From NCBI RefSeq assembly GCF_039545455.1, contig NZ_CP154468.1:1-64000 (forward strand): DNA of 64,000 nucleotides, read 5' to 3'. The notes under the pieces were generated by a model. The model was not told the DNA's origin and did not search any database. It worked only from the letters and a program-made list of their open reading frames with translations. Shown here one piece after another: positions 53,256 through 62,403 of the stretch. The position numbers were made by a program, and so were the translations under genes. Numbering within the stretch: the stretch's first letter is position 1; every line of letters begins with the position of its first letter. Source of the stretch: Brucella sp. BE17. Lineage in GTDB: Bacteria; Pseudomonadota; Alphaproteobacteria; Rhizobiales; Rhizobiaceae.

Positions 53256-54008
53256 GTGAATACTGAGCAGCATCTCTACAAAAAAATCAAAAACGAAATC
53301 GATCGCCGCGTCGAAACCGAGGAATGGCCGGCAAATTTCCAGATCCCTTCAGAAAGCGATCTGGCCGCAGAGTTCGATGCTTCACAATTGACCGTACGCC
53401 GTGCGCTACGCGAGCTGCAAACAGCGGGCGTGTTAATCCGCGTGCAGGGGAGGGGTACATTTGTGTTGGGGCCGCGGATTCAGTGCGCCGTCTTCGACCT
53501 CCCCAATATCAGCGATGAGATTGCAAGCTCTGGCGGCGCGCACAGTTGTCAGGTTCTGCTCCATACAACCTTTGCGCAGGACAATCCTGCGCGTAACTTT
53601 CTGCAATCGTCTGGAGATGCGGACGTTTATTACAGCCGGTTTCTTCATTTGGAAGACGGTACGCCCATTCAGCTTGAAGAGCGTTATGTCAACGCCGCAG
53701 AAGCTCCGGGATATCTGGACCAGACCTTTTCAGAGCAAGGTCCAGAGGCGTGGTTTCGGCGAGAAACGGTGGTCACAACCGTTGATAATGCCATTCGTGC
53801 CATTCGCGCTGAAGAGGATATACGCCAGCTTTTGCAGATCGATGCTAACCAACCTTGCCTGCTTCTGGACCGTTCGACCTGGCGCGACGGGGTCCCGGTC
53901 ACGCGCAGCCGCTTTATCTATCCCGGAGACCGTTATCGGCTGCGTTCTGCGCACGATGCGCGCACCACCCGTATCGCATTCACACCCAATTTTGGCACTG
54001 TCCGCTGA
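53256..54008 (+). CDS. GntR-family (HutC-type) transcriptional regulator
   Basis: The 250-residue regulator starts at GTG 53256. Its winged helix-turn-helix (about 5-75: LYKKIKNEIDRRVETEEWPANFQIPSESDLAAEFDASQLTVRRALRELQTAGVLIRVQGRGTF) is followed by a UTRA effector domain (about 90-240, FLHLEDGTPIQLEERYVNAAEAPGYL). It is divergent from the aldehyde dehydrogenase/transporter run and 20 bp ahead of ubiD, so it probably controls both. A close paralogue lies at 56583. Confidence 0.9.
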   Translation: MNTEQHLYKKIKNEIDRRVETEEWPANFQIPSESDLAAEFDASQLTVRRALRELQTAGVLIRVQGRGTFVLGPRIQCAVFDLPNISDEIASSGGAHSCQVLLHTTFAQDNPARNFLQSSGDADVYYSRFLHLEDGTPIQLEERYVNAAEAPGYLDQTFSEQGPEAWFRRETVVTTVDNAIRAIRAEEDIRQLLQIDANQPCLLLDRSTWRDGVPVTRSRFIYPGDRYRLRSAHDARTTRIAFTPNFGTVR

Positions 54009-54028
54009 ATCCTAGAATGGAGTTTGAG

Positions 54029-55360
54029 ATGAGAGATTTTATCAAAAAGCTTGAAGAGCGCGGCGATCTGCTTGTCGTTGATCGTGAGATTGATCCTGCA
54101 CATGAACTTGCAGCTGTCACGCAGCTCGCACAGAAAAAATGGGCGAAGCCCGTGATGTTCACCAATGTTAAGGGCACACGGTTTCCGGTTGTCAGCAATG
54201 TCTACAGCACACGTGACAGAATTGCCGAAGTGATTGGCATTGATGCAAAGGATTTTTGCACCCAGTGGAGTCGTCTCGCATCTCTTGGAACGTCAGAGAT
54301 GAAAGAGCCGTTGAAACGTGCTGATCACAGCGAACTTCCGGAATATGAAGAAGTTAAACTGTCCGATCTGCCGCTGATCACATATTCAGACCGGGACGGC
54401 GCGCCTTATTTCACCTCCGCAATGTTCATCGCCAAAGATCCCGAAACCGGCGTTGGGAATCTCTCGTACCATCGCTCGATGTTTATCAGCGATCATGAGC
54501 TGCGTTGTCGCTTAGCACCTCGCCATCATCTGACGATCTATCATGAAAAGGCTGAGAAAATGGGCAAGCCGCTTGAAGCAGCAATGCTGATCGGTACGCC
54601 GTCACATGCATTTCTGACCGCAGCAGCACCTCTGCCATATGATGTCGACGAATTGGAAGTGGCGGCAATGCTGCGTGGACGTCCGATTGCCATGCGCAAA
54701 TGCAATCACATTGATCTTGAGGTTCCCGCAGAAACCGAAGTGGTTATCGAAGGCCGCTTTCTTCCCAATGAACGCCGCGCTGAAGGGCCATTTGGCGAGT
54801 TTATGGGGTATTACGTGCCCGTTGGACCTAATGCTGTTTTTGAAGTACTGGGTGTGACTGTACGTAAAGACGCGATGTTCCATTCGATTCTTTGTGGTTC
54901 GCCGGAAGAAGTGCTCACACTCGAATTATCGGTATCCGCCAATATCTATCAGCGTCTGAGTGCAGCGCTTCCCGGCATCGTCAATGTGACTTGTCAGCCT
55001 TTCGTCAATCACGCCATCATTCAGATCGAGCCGCAGTTTGAGGGGCATGCACGTCAGGTCATGCTGGCTGCTATCGGGGCCGAACCCATTTGGTCAAAGC
55101 AGATCACGGTGGTGGATACCGATGTGAACATTTACGACATGGATGATGTTCAATGGGCCATTCTAACACGGTCTCGTCCAGACAAAGATATGCTGATCAT
55201 CCCGGAGACACCATCGTTCTATCGAGATGAACAAAAGGACCATTGGGGCAGGTTGCTTGTTGATGCGACCAAGCCCTGGGGACGTGAGCAGGAGTTTGAA
55301 CGAAAGCGGCTGAGGCTTGGCGATAGTGTGAAGTCCAGCGACTGGTTCGAAGGAGCTTAA
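54029..55360 (+). CDS. ubiD: UbiD-family prenyl-FMN-dependent decarboxylase
   Basis: UbiD enzymes decarboxylate (or carboxylate) aromatic and alpha,beta-unsaturated acids using prenylated FMN. From the ATG at 54029 (MRDFIKKLEERGDLLVVDREID, with GGAG upstream) the protein has about 443 residues. The binding motif GNLSYHRSMFI holds the expected Arg, EGPFGEFMGYYVPVGPNAVFEV the catalytic Glu region, and VQWAILTRSRPDKDMLIIP the C-terminal family motif. It is 3 bp before the ubiX-like gene. The substrate is unknown. Confidence 0.92.
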   Translation: MRDFIKKLEERGDLLVVDREIDPAHELAAVTQLAQKKWAKPVMFTNVKGTRFPVVSNVYSTRDRIAEVIGIDAKDFCTQWSRLASLGTSEMKEPLKRADHSELPEYEEVKLSDLPLITYSDRDGAPYFTSAMFIAKDPETGVGNLSYHRSMFISDHELRCRLAPRHHLTIYHEKAEKMGKPLEAAMLIGTPSHAFLTAAAPLPYDVDELEVAAMLRGRPIAMRKCNHIDLEVPAETEVVIEGRFLPNERRAEGPFGEFMGYYVPVGPNAVFEVLGVTVRKDAMFHSILCGSPEEVLTLELSVSANIYQRLSAALPGIVNVTCQPFVNHAIIQIEPQFEGHARQVMLAAIGAEPIWSKQITVVDTDVNIYDMDDVQWAILTRSRPDKDMLIIPETPSFYRDEQKDHWGRLLVDATKPWGREQEFERKRLRLGDSVKSSDWFEGA

Positions 55361-55363
55361 CCG

Positions 55364-55936
55364 ATGAGCGTTCAACGCCTGGTGATAGGAATTTCTGGTG
55401 CTTCGGGTGCAGCTTATGGGCTCAAAGCACTTGAACTCGCGCGATCAGTAGGCGTTGAAACGCATCTTGTCGTTTCACGCGCAGCGCTTCTTACGCTCCA
55501 TCAGGAGCTTGGCATACAAAAATCAGAATTGGCGGAGCGCGCCGATGTCGTTCATTCAGCTGCTGATGTCGGCGCTTCGATAGCATCCGGTTCATTCAGG
55601 ACAATGGGAATGCTCGTCGCTCCGTGCTCGGTGAAAACCATGTCTGAAATAGCGTCTGGTGTGACTTCAACGCTTATGAGCAGGGCTGCCGATGTCGTTT
55701 TGAAAGAACGACGTCGACTGGTTCTCATGGTGCGGGAGACACCGCTGCATCTGGGGCATTTAAAAACGATGACTGCTTTAACAGAGATGGGTGCTATCAT
55801 CATGCCGCCTGTTCCCGCCTTTTACTCCCACCCCAAGAGTATTGATGAAATGGTCTGCCATTCGGTGGGCCGCGCACTTGACCTGTTTGGCATCGAAACC
55901 GGGACGGTAAAACGCTGGGATGGCATGAAATCCTGA
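55364..55936 (+). CDS. ubiX: UbiX-family flavin prenyltransferase
   Basis: UbiX makes the prenylated FMN cofactor for UbiD. The 190-residue protein has the flavoprotein fold with GISGASGAAYGLKALELA near the start, MLVAPCSVKTMSEIASGV (FMN/phosphate contact) and RRLVLMVRETPLHLGHLKTM, the family signature, and a normal C-terminus (VGRALDLFGIE). It is directly coupled to the UbiD gene, and this pairing is standard. Confidence 0.93.
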   Translation: MSVQRLVIGISGASGAAYGLKALELARSVGVETHLVVSRAALLTLHQELGIQKSELAERADVVHSAADVGASIASGSFRTMGMLVAPCSVKTMSEIASGVTSTLMSRAADVVLKERRRLVLMVRETPLHLGHLKTMTALTEMGAIIMPPVPAFYSHPKSIDEMVCHSVGRALDLFGIETGTVKRWDGMKS

Positions 55937-55960
55937 TCATAGGCACAAAGGCGCAATCTG

Positions 55961-56503
55961 ATGAACGGTATTGATGCACATTCAGAGCTTTGGAGCTTTC
56001 TTCTCATGCTTTATGACGAGGCGGGAATTCCCGATGCCCTACTGAGCTTGCAGGAAGGTCAGGCTATTGATGTGCCATTTTATCTGGCAGTTCTGCACGC
56101 GGTGACGACGGATCATCACATTACCCCAACAGCCATCAGTGCATTATATGCTGAGGTACAAGAATGGCGCGAAAAGGTTATTGTTCCGCTGAGAACCATC
56201 AGAAAGACGCTGAAGGTGCATTCGTGGGCAACGCGTTTTGAGAATACGGGTGCCTTCCGTGAAACTATAAAAAGCGCTGAATTAAAAGCAGAAAAAATTG
56301 AAGTCGAGGTTCTGGAAAAACTGATCCCCATCTATTTCGGTGTGCGCGTCATGGAGGGGAAGTCCGACATTTTCGCCGTTTCTCTGGCGCTATTGAATAC
56401 GTTTGGCTCTCTAGAAATAGCAAATCTTCCGGCAGAAGCTGAATTTGTAGCCAGAACGATAGCGCTCAACTATAAAGCAGGAAGGCCATCATTCAAACTA
56501 TAA
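55961..56503 (+). CDS. DUF2390 (TIGR02444) protein in the ubiD/ubiX operon
   Basis: The 180-residue helical protein matches DUF2390: HSELWSFLLMLYDEAGIPDALLSLQEGQAIDVPFYLAVLHAV, then EVQEWREKVIVPLRTIRKTLK and IKSAELKAEKIEVEVLEKL. Members are found across proteobacteria with no assigned function. It lies 24 bp after the ubiX-like gene and is probably co-transcribed, an association not obvious from the family. Confidence 0.75.
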   Translation: MNGIDAHSELWSFLLMLYDEAGIPDALLSLQEGQAIDVPFYLAVLHAVTTDHHITPTAISALYAEVQEWREKVIVPLRTIRKTLKVHSWATRFENTGAFRETIKSAELKAEKIEVEVLEKLIPIYFGVRVMEGKSDIFAVSLALLNTFGSLEIANLPAEAEFVARTIALNYKAGRPSFKL

Positions 56504-56582
56504 GTAATGACCAGGTGGGCTTGACCCGACCAGACTATGAATGTGATTATGCGCTATTAATAACATTATTTGCTGTAGAGAT

Positions 56583-57329
56583 ATGACTACGTCAGACCAA
56601 CCATTGTATGCTCAAATAAAAAACGCTATCGACAAAAAGATCGAAACAGCAGAATGGCCAGCCAATTTTCAGGTGCCTTCGGAAGATGATCTCGCAGGAG
56701 CCTTTAGTGCGTCTCGTCTAACTGTTCGAAGGGCATTACGGGAATTGCAGGCTGATGGAGTTCTCTTGCGCATTCAGGGGCGCGGAACATTCGTAATTGG
56801 GCCGCGGGCGCAATGCGCCATTTTCAATTTGCCGGACGCTTCAGAGGAAGTAATCCTGTCAGGCGGCGCCCATAGCAGCCGTATTTTGCAACATGAGGTA
56901 TTGAGTGCGGACAACCCAAGGCGCAACATGTTGCAGAGCGCGCCGGAAGACGAGGTCTTTTATTCCAAGCTTTTGCATCTTGAAGATGGCACCCCAATCC
57001 AGATCGAAGAGCGATATGTGAATAGCGCAGAAGCGCCGGATTATCTCCAGCAGGACTTCAATCTGATTACCCCGAACCTCTGGCTTTTAAGGAACACGAT
57101 TGTCACGACAGTGGATAATACGATCCGTGCCATACGAGCGGATGAAGATATCCGGGAAATCTTGCAGATTGAAATCAGCCAACCCTGCCTGCTTGTGGAC
57201 CGGCAGACATGGCGTACCGGGATACCAGTCACACGCAGCCGATTCACATATCCCGGCGATCGTTACCGGTTGCGTTCTTCACACGAGGCACGAGCCACCC
57301 GAGTGACGTCTTCCAGTCTGAGTCGATGA
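56583..57329 (+). CDS. Second GntR-family (HutC-type) regulator, paralogue of 53256
   Basis: The 248-residue protein aligns end to end with the regulator at 53256; the DNA-binding parts are nearly the same (KIETAEWPANFQVPSEDDLAGAFSASRLTVRRALRELQADGVLLRIQGRGTF), and so are the UTRA segments (SKLLHLEDGTPIQIEERYVNSAEAPDYL). The upstream 80 bp is AT-rich with a weaker ATTATG-type element. Two near-identical recognition helices suggest a shared or similar operator with different effectors or a recent duplication. Confidence 0.9.
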   Translation: MTTSDQPLYAQIKNAIDKKIETAEWPANFQVPSEDDLAGAFSASRLTVRRALRELQADGVLLRIQGRGTFVIGPRAQCAIFNLPDASEEVILSGGAHSSRILQHEVLSADNPRRNMLQSAPEDEVFYSKLLHLEDGTPIQIEERYVNSAEAPDYLQQDFNLITPNLWLLRNTIVTTVDNTIRAIRADEDIREILQIEISQPCLLVDRQTWRTGIPVTRSRFTYPGDRYRLRSSHEARATRVTSSSLSR

Positions 57330-57339
57330 ATCTCAGACA

Positions 57340-57865
57340 GAGGTGGTTCAGGAAATTCGAACAGTGGAGAAAAGTGGAATTTCTGCCTGACTCGGCTTCG
57401 CTGCCGGGAACAGGAAATACCATGACGAGACTACTGCGTCGGTATCAGAGCCAGGCCATAGGTCGCTCGAAAGGTGGAATGACGACCAAAACTCTCGCGT
57501 TGACCGGTTCACTCGGCAATCTGGTGCGATTCGAGCTTCTGCCGAGACATCGCTTTGATACGGTCGGCGTTGAACCTTTGGTTAAAGGCGTCGAGTTCGA
57601 CGGACTGATTGCCGACAAGGCATTCGACAGCGATACTATTATCAATTACCTCAACAAGCGTGGGGCCAGAATCGTTATCTCCCAGCATTCACGACGTTCA
57701 AAGCCGCTGCCTATGGACCGCGAGCTTTATAAGTGGTGGGACTTGATCGAGAATTTCTTTTGCAAACTGGAGGATTTCAAACGCGTCGCTATGAGGGTAG
57801 ACAAGACAGACGAAAGCTTTTCCGCCATCACCAGTCTCGCAGCCACAGTCATCAATTCAAGATGA
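57340..57865 (+). pseudogene. IS5-family transposase remnant
   Basis: The plus strand carries the C-terminal half of an IS5-type transposase: IGRSKGGMTTKTLALTGSLGN, the second Asp in LIADKAFDSD and the Glu in WWDLIENFFCKLEDFKRVAMR. The first catalytic Asp and the N-terminus are missing. It begins just after the second GntR gene and ends about 35 bp before the SDR gene stop. Confidence 0.8.
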
Positions 57866-57899
57866 ATCCCCACAAGCCTCAGTGCATCTTGCGCACGAT

Positions 57900-58679
57900 C
57901 TACGCTGAATGCTGCTGTACGCTCAAACCACCGTCTATTGTAAGGCACGTGGCATTCATGAAAGGGCACTCGTCTGAGATCATGAATACTGCTGCCATCG
58001 CAATTTCATGCGGCGAGGCGATGCACCCGCCGCGATGTAAGGCCATTGTTTCTGCGCGCGCTTCTTCCGGATCAGGGAAACTGTTCCAGTAATCGAGGAC
58101 TTTCTGTGTTTCGACATAGCCCGGAGCAATCGCATTCACCCGAATGTGCTGAGGCGCATACTCCAATCCCAGAGATTTCGTCATCCCTAAAAGGGCGTGT
58201 TTCGCAAGCGGATAAGGAAATGTGCTGGGAATAATGGTGAAGGCATGGGTGGAAGCGATATTGAGAATAACGCCACCGCCTTGCTCGATCAGGCCTGGAA
58301 GAACAGCCTTGCTGCAATTCCAGGCACCCTTGAGATTGACATCGAAACACCGAGCCCACTCATCATCACTCGTTTCAAGTGGCGTGCTGAAAACGTTAAT
58401 ACCAGCATTGTTAACCAGCGCATTGACGGTGCCAATTTCTTCGTTCGCTTGTATAACGGCCCTGGCAATCGCCGCTGCGTCTGAGATGTCGGCCTTCGCA
58501 AAACCAATCGTTGCACCACGCTCTCGCAGGGCAAGAGCTTCGTATGCAAGCCGTTCCTCATCCATATCAATGAGGAACAATGCGGCATCTTCGTTTACAA
58601 AAGCCTGCGCTATGGCAAGGCCAATACCCTGTGCGGCACCTGTGATAAATATGCGCTTTCCCTTAAGCCGCTCAACCAT
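57900..58679 (-). CDS. SDR-family oxidoreductase of the galactose operon
   Basis: From the ATG at 58679 the protein has 259 residues: VERLKGKRIFITGAAQGIGLAIAQAF (NAD-binding TGxxxGxG), NNAGINV, the catalytic Ser/Tyr/Lys in NIASTHAFTIIPSTFPYPLAKHALLG, and a classical C-terminus. By context it may oxidise D-galactose to galactono-lactone as galactose 1-dehydrogenase, since it lies downstream of dgoD in the same operon. The start at 58889 would add 70 unrelated residues. The gene is the last of the run. Confidence 0.85.
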   Translation of the reverse strand: MVERLKGKRIFITGAAQGIGLAIAQAFVNEDAALFLIDMDEERLAYEALALRERGATIGFAKADISDAAAIARAVIQANEEIGTVNALVNNAGINVFSTPLETSDDEWARCFDVNLKGAWNCSKAVLPGLIEQGGGVILNIASTHAFTIIPSTFPYPLAKHALLGMTKSLGLEYAPQHIRVNAIAPGYVETQKVLDYWNSFPDPEEARAETMALHRGGCIASPHEIAMAAVFMISDECPFMNATCLTIDGGLSVQQHSA

Positions 58680-58692
58680 GACCGTATCTCCC

Positions 58693-59841
58693 CTACCATT
58701 CCGCCAAACTGCCGTCCGCATGACGCCAGATCGGATTGCGCCAGTCATGGCCGGTTTTCGCGCGTTCTCTGACATATTCCTCGTTGATCTCAACACCGAG
58801 ACCCGGGCCTTGCGGGATCGCAACGTAGCCGTCGCTATACTCGAAAACCTCGCGGTTTGTGATGTAGTCGAGGATATCATTGCTTTCATTATAGTGAATG
58901 TTCAGGCTCTGCTCCTGAATGAAAGCGTTGTAGCTGACTGCATCCACTTGCAGACATGCGGCAAGCGCGATCGGTCCCAGTGGACAATGCGGCGCCAGGG
59001 CCACGTCATAGGCTTCAGCCATCGCTGCGATTTTACGGCATTCGGTAATACCGCCGGCATGTGACAGATCTGGTTGAATTATATCAACATAACCACCACG
59101 GAGGATCGATTTGAAGTCCCAGCGGGAATAAAGCCTCTCACCGAGCGCTATAGGCGTTGCAGTATGATTAGCAATTTCAGCCAGCGCTTCGACATTTTCC
59201 GACAGCACCGGCTCCTCAATGAACATCAACTTGAATTGGTCCAGTTCGCGGGCAAGAACTTTTGCCATCGGTCGATGAACACGGCCATGGAAATCTACCC
59301 CGATACCGATATGCGGGCCGACGGCTGCACGTACTGCACCAACAGTTTCCACGATGGCATCGATTTTGTCGTAGCTATCAACAATCTGTAATTCCTGTGC
59401 ACCGTTCATCTTTAGTGCTGTGAATCCTTGATCAACCATCCCGCGTGCATTTTTTGCCACATCAGATGGACGATCTCCGCCAACCCAGGAATAAACTTTG
59501 ATCCGGTCGCGACACCGTCCACCAAGCAACTCATTTACCGGGACGCCGAGTGCCTTGCCCTTGATGTCCCACAATGCCTGATCGATGCCAGCAATCGCAC
59601 TCATCAGGATAGGCCCGCCCCGATAGAACCCACCACGATACATTACATTCCAGTGATCCTCAATCAGACGCGGATCTTTGCCGACGAGATAGTCGGACAA
59701 TTCGTGCACGGCTGCCTCAACTGTCCGAGCGCGTCCTTCAATGACCGGCTCTCCCCAACCACAGACCCCTTCGTCGGTTTCAATTTTCAGGAACAGCCAG
59801 CGCGGCGGAACGATATAGGTTGTCAGCTTGGTAATTTTCAT
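58693..59841 (-). CDS. dgoD: D-galactonate dehydratase (enolase superfamily)
   Basis: DgoD converts D-galactonate to 2-dehydro-3-deoxy-galactonate. The 382-residue protein begins [38 protein letters not shown], as in DgoD, and has the enolase-superfamily metal ligands in [18 protein letters not shown] and [12 protein letters not shown]. The acid/base residues are seen in [16 protein letters not shown]. Length is normal. It lies 10 bp after the epimerase-like gene. Confidence 0.93.
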   Translation of the reverse strand: MKITKLTTYIVPPRWLFLKIETDEGVCGWGEPVIEGRARTVEAAVHELSDYLVGKDPRLIEDHWNVMYRGGFYRGGPILMSAIAGIDQALWDIKGKALGVPVNELLGGRCRDRIKVYSWVGGDRPSDVAKNARGMVDQGFTALKMNGAQELQIVDSYDKIDAIVETVGAVRAAVGPHIGIGVDFHGRVHRPMAKVLARELDQFKLMFIEEPVLSENVEALAEIANHTATPIALGERLYSRWDFKSILRGGYVDIIQPDLSHAGGITECRKIAAMAEAYDVALAPHCPLGPIALAACLQVDAVSYNAFIQEQSLNIHYNESNDILDYITNREVFEYSDGYVAIPQGPGLGVEINEEYVRERAKTGHDWRNPIWRHADGSLAEW

Positions 59842-59850
59842 TTGTATCGC

Positions 59851-60759
59851 TCAATTCTCGACGGTGGGGGATGCGGATATGGTGAGACGGATTGATCCAG
59901 ACAAAACTTCGCCCGGAGCGAGACTGCGTAAGTTGCCAAGATCGGGACTGTTGTGTCCGTTAGTCCTGTGCGTCATCGGCTCAAGACAAAAGAAATCCGG
60001 CATGCTCGCTTTGGAATTTTCAATGTAGGGAAGATATAAAAACACATGAGCAAAAGCAGGATCGCAGTGCATTTCCAATGTTAGCCCAGCTACAGGCCAA
60101 TAAACGTACGCAGTTCCCTGAAAATCGCTAAAGCCATTATTGATCCAGCGCTGGGGCAATGAACGTGGCGCTCTAAAATCGAAAGGCTCGCTTAACTTCA
60201 GCTCCTCGCCGGGCAGGCATCCTTCAGCTTCCGTATAAAATTTTTTCGCTTCAAACTTGATCAAGGTATCAGAACGAAGTGGAAAATAGGGATGCCAACC
60301 AAGCCCAAACGGCAATTCATCGGCACCCTCGTTGGTGACTGACATTTGCAGGTTGAGCCCATGCTCGTCGAGGTTAAAAACCTGACGCGCGGTATAGTTA
60401 TACGGGCTTTTGCCGTCGCCTGGATGGCGATAACTGAGCACCAGAGAATGTTGTAAGTGCTCTACAGTGTCCCATTGCGCCAGCCAACCGTCACCGTGCA
60501 GATAAAGTGGATCGAGCGAAGTATTTGCGGAGAGATGATAAATACGATCCCGAAACGCAAAGCCGTTCCCTCCCAGCCTGTTAGCGAAAGGCACCATCGG
60601 AAAGGCTGCGCTATCCATCGCCGCAACATTGTCATGTGCAGCCGGTCGCAACAATGGGATCTGCGTACCATCTTCGTGCAGCCACCACAGGCCGAGCACT
60701 ACCCCGCCCTGGTTGGAGATACTGGCAGACAGACGTTTTGAACTGATGCACAAAGCCAC
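59851..60759 (-). CDS. Aldose 1-epimerase family protein
   Basis: The 302-residue galactose-mutarotase-like protein has the family motifs FPMVPFANRLGGNGFAFRDRIYHL, the His in LYLHGDGWLAQWD, and the second His in LPFGLGWHPYFPL, with a C-terminal Glu in CLEPMTHRTNGHNSP. It interconverts sugar anomers, fitting a galactose-dehydrogenase route. It lies between dgoA and dgoD on the same strand. Confidence 0.88.
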   Translation of the reverse strand: MALCISSKRLSASISNQGGVVLGLWWLHEDGTQIPLLRPAAHDNVAAMDSAAFPMVPFANRLGGNGFAFRDRIYHLSANTSLDPLYLHGDGWLAQWDTVEHLQHSLVLSYRHPGDGKSPYNYTARQVFNLDEHGLNLQMSVTNEGADELPFGLGWHPYFPLRSDTLIKFEAKKFYTEAEGCLPGEELKLSEPFDFRAPRSLPQRWINNGFSDFQGTAYVYWPVAGLTLEMHCDPAFAHVFLYLPYIENSKASMPDFFCLEPMTHRTNGHNSPDLGNLRSLAPGEVLSGSIRLTISASPTVEN

Positions 60760-60836
60760 CGATCTCTCCCCGTTAGTGGATGTTGCACTTAATCGTAGCC
60801 ACTACGCGCTCTATCGCTTCGTTTTCGGGCGTGCGG

Positions 60837-61469
60837 CTAATGAAAAACCCGGTCATAAGCAGCAATGGTACGGCGTGCATTGGCTCTCACAATCTCCGCC
60901 GTATCACCGGGCCGATAAAGGCTCGTTCCAAGTCCAAAAGTGCGTACACCCACCTTCTCGTAATCAGCAAAGCTTGCATCGGAGACACCACCGACTGCTC
61001 CAACCACGGTATCTTTCGGGAGAATGGTTTTGATTGCAGCAATGCCGGATGGGCCGAGTGATCCTGCTGGAAAGAATTTCAGTGCCGATGCGCCGCTTTT
61101 AAGAGCTAAAATAGCTTCCGAAGCCGTGTAACAGCCCGGCATGGAATACAGTCCGCGTACGGCCGCTGCCTTGATAACATCCGCGTCAGTATTAGGGCTG
61201 ACCATGATGCGCCCACCAAGATCGGCGAGTTGCGCAACATCGTCTAAGGTCAGAACTGTCCCGGCACCAATCAGTGCCTTATCGCCAAACAGCTTGACCG
61301 CCTTACTGATAGACCCCCACGGCTGCGGTGAATTCAGGGGAATCTCTATCGCCTCAAATCCTTCTTCCACCAGCACGGTAAGAATTGGCTCAACTTCGTC
61401 GTTACGAATGCCGCGAATGATTGCCACAAGCGAGCGTTGCAGCGATGGCCAGATAGGGGTGATATTCAT
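60837..61469 (-). CDS. dgoA: 2-Dehydro-3-deoxy-6-phosphogalactonate aldolase
   Basis: This class I aldolase splits KDPGal into pyruvate and glyceraldehyde-3-phosphate. The 210-residue protein from the ATG at 61469 has SLVAIIRGIRNDEVEPILTVLVEEGFEAIEIPLNSPQPWGSI, the Glu/Lys layout of the KDPG/KDPGal group with ASALKFFPAGSLGPSGIAAIK (Schiff-base Lys) and VGAVGGVSDASFADY. The PLNSPQP variant is typical of DgoA. It starts 1 bp before the dgoK stop. Confidence 0.93.
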   Translation of the reverse strand: MNITPIWPSLQRSLVAIIRGIRNDEVEPILTVLVEEGFEAIEIPLNSPQPWGSISKAVKLFGDKALIGAGTVLTLDDVAQLADLGGRIMVSPNTDADVIKAAAVRGLYSMPGCYTASEAILALKSGASALKFFPAGSLGPSGIAAIKTILPKDTVVGAVGGVSDASFADYEKVGVRTFGLGTSLYRPGDTAEIVRANARRTIAAYDRVFH

Positions 61470-61470
61470 C

Positions 61471-62403
61471 TTATGCTCCAGGCTGGGAATGGATTGATCG
61501 TGCGGCGGCGAAGAGCCCCGATCTGACGACTTCTTCACCGTCAAAAAGCTGGACGCTGAAACCGGCCTGCTCCATGACCGGCTGGTAAAGCCTATTCAGT
61601 CGTTCGGACGCCACCAGCCCGACTTCTCCTGCACCATAAATTCGCCGCGCCGCGCCGACTTCTGCTCCGATCAGTAAACCGGAAAGATGGGCCGAACCTT
61701 CAGCGTGTTGTTCTAAACCCAGAAGTTGGCTTGCGCGGACTTCAAATAGCATAGCCAGCGCCTGTTCCGGCAATTTCAGACTACGCTCAACAGCTCTCGA
61801 AAAGGCTGGCGTATCAGCATCAAAGGTTCTTTCGGGATTAATTGCATGTGCAAGGATCGAATGCTGCGAGAGCACGGCATAAAGCTCACCCGTCATGAAA
61901 CTGGTAAAACCAGCGACTTTGCGTTCAATGATGCTTACCCATTTGCAATGGGTGCCCGGCATGCAGACAAGTCCGTCTGGTAAAGTGTTAATTATTCCAG
62001 CAAGCTGCGTTTCCTCGCCACGCATCACATTGGGAGCATCGTCCCGGATTTGAGCGACACCGGGAATAACGCGGACATCCCGCTTGTATCCTTTTACCCG
62101 AACTGCGCAATCAGCCAGGCTGTCCAGGTATGTTGGAACTGGTAGATAGGGTGCTTCCACCCAGCCCTGACGTGCTCCAGCCATTCCACTGATCAACACA
62201 GGGAGATCGGAAGGAGCTCCAAGTTTAATAAGATGGTTTTCCAGAATGGCGGCAAATCCGATTTTTGCCGCCTTCAACATTCCTTCATCACTCTTGCTCT
62301 CACCGAGCACTATACCGTGCTCATCGACAAGCCAAAGCCGGAAACTGGAAGTACCCCAATCGGCAAGCGCATAGAACACGTTATTTACCATTCGTGCAGC
62401 CAC
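61471..62403 (-). CDS. dgoK: 2-Dehydro-3-deoxygalactonokinase
   Basis: DgoK phosphorylates KDGal. The 310-residue protein has the DgoK N-terminus (VFYALADWGTSSFRLWLVDEHGIVLGESKSDEGML), VLISGMAGARQGWVEAPYLPVP and the substrate/ATP region VCMPGTHCKWVSI (with the GTHSKW-type motif, Ser replaced by Cys). It overlaps the permease gene by one base, with an AGAAG site before a GTG; an ATG 12 bp further is an alternative. Confidence 0.92.
   Translation of the reverse strand: MAARMVNNVFYALADWGTSSFRLWLVDEHGIVLGESKSDEGMLKAAKIGFAAILENHLIKLGAPSDLPVLISGMAGARQGWVEAPYLPVPTYLDSLADCAVRVKGYKRDVRVIPGVAQIRDDAPNVMRGEETQLAGIINTLPDGLVCMPGTHCKWVSIIERKVAGFTSFMTGELYAVLSQHSILAHAINPERTFDADTPAFSRAVERSLKLPEQALAMLFEVRASQLLGLEQHAEGSAHLSGLLIGAEVGAARRIYGAGEVGLVASERLNRLYQPVMEQAGFSVQLFDGEEVVRSGLFAAARSIHSQPGA

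Noticed and set aside
53855..54028. A longer N-terminus for the UbiD protein starting inside the GntR gene
   Set aside because: The extra residues are a shadow of the regulator gene; the ATG at 54029 has a GGAG site and gives the family N-terminus.
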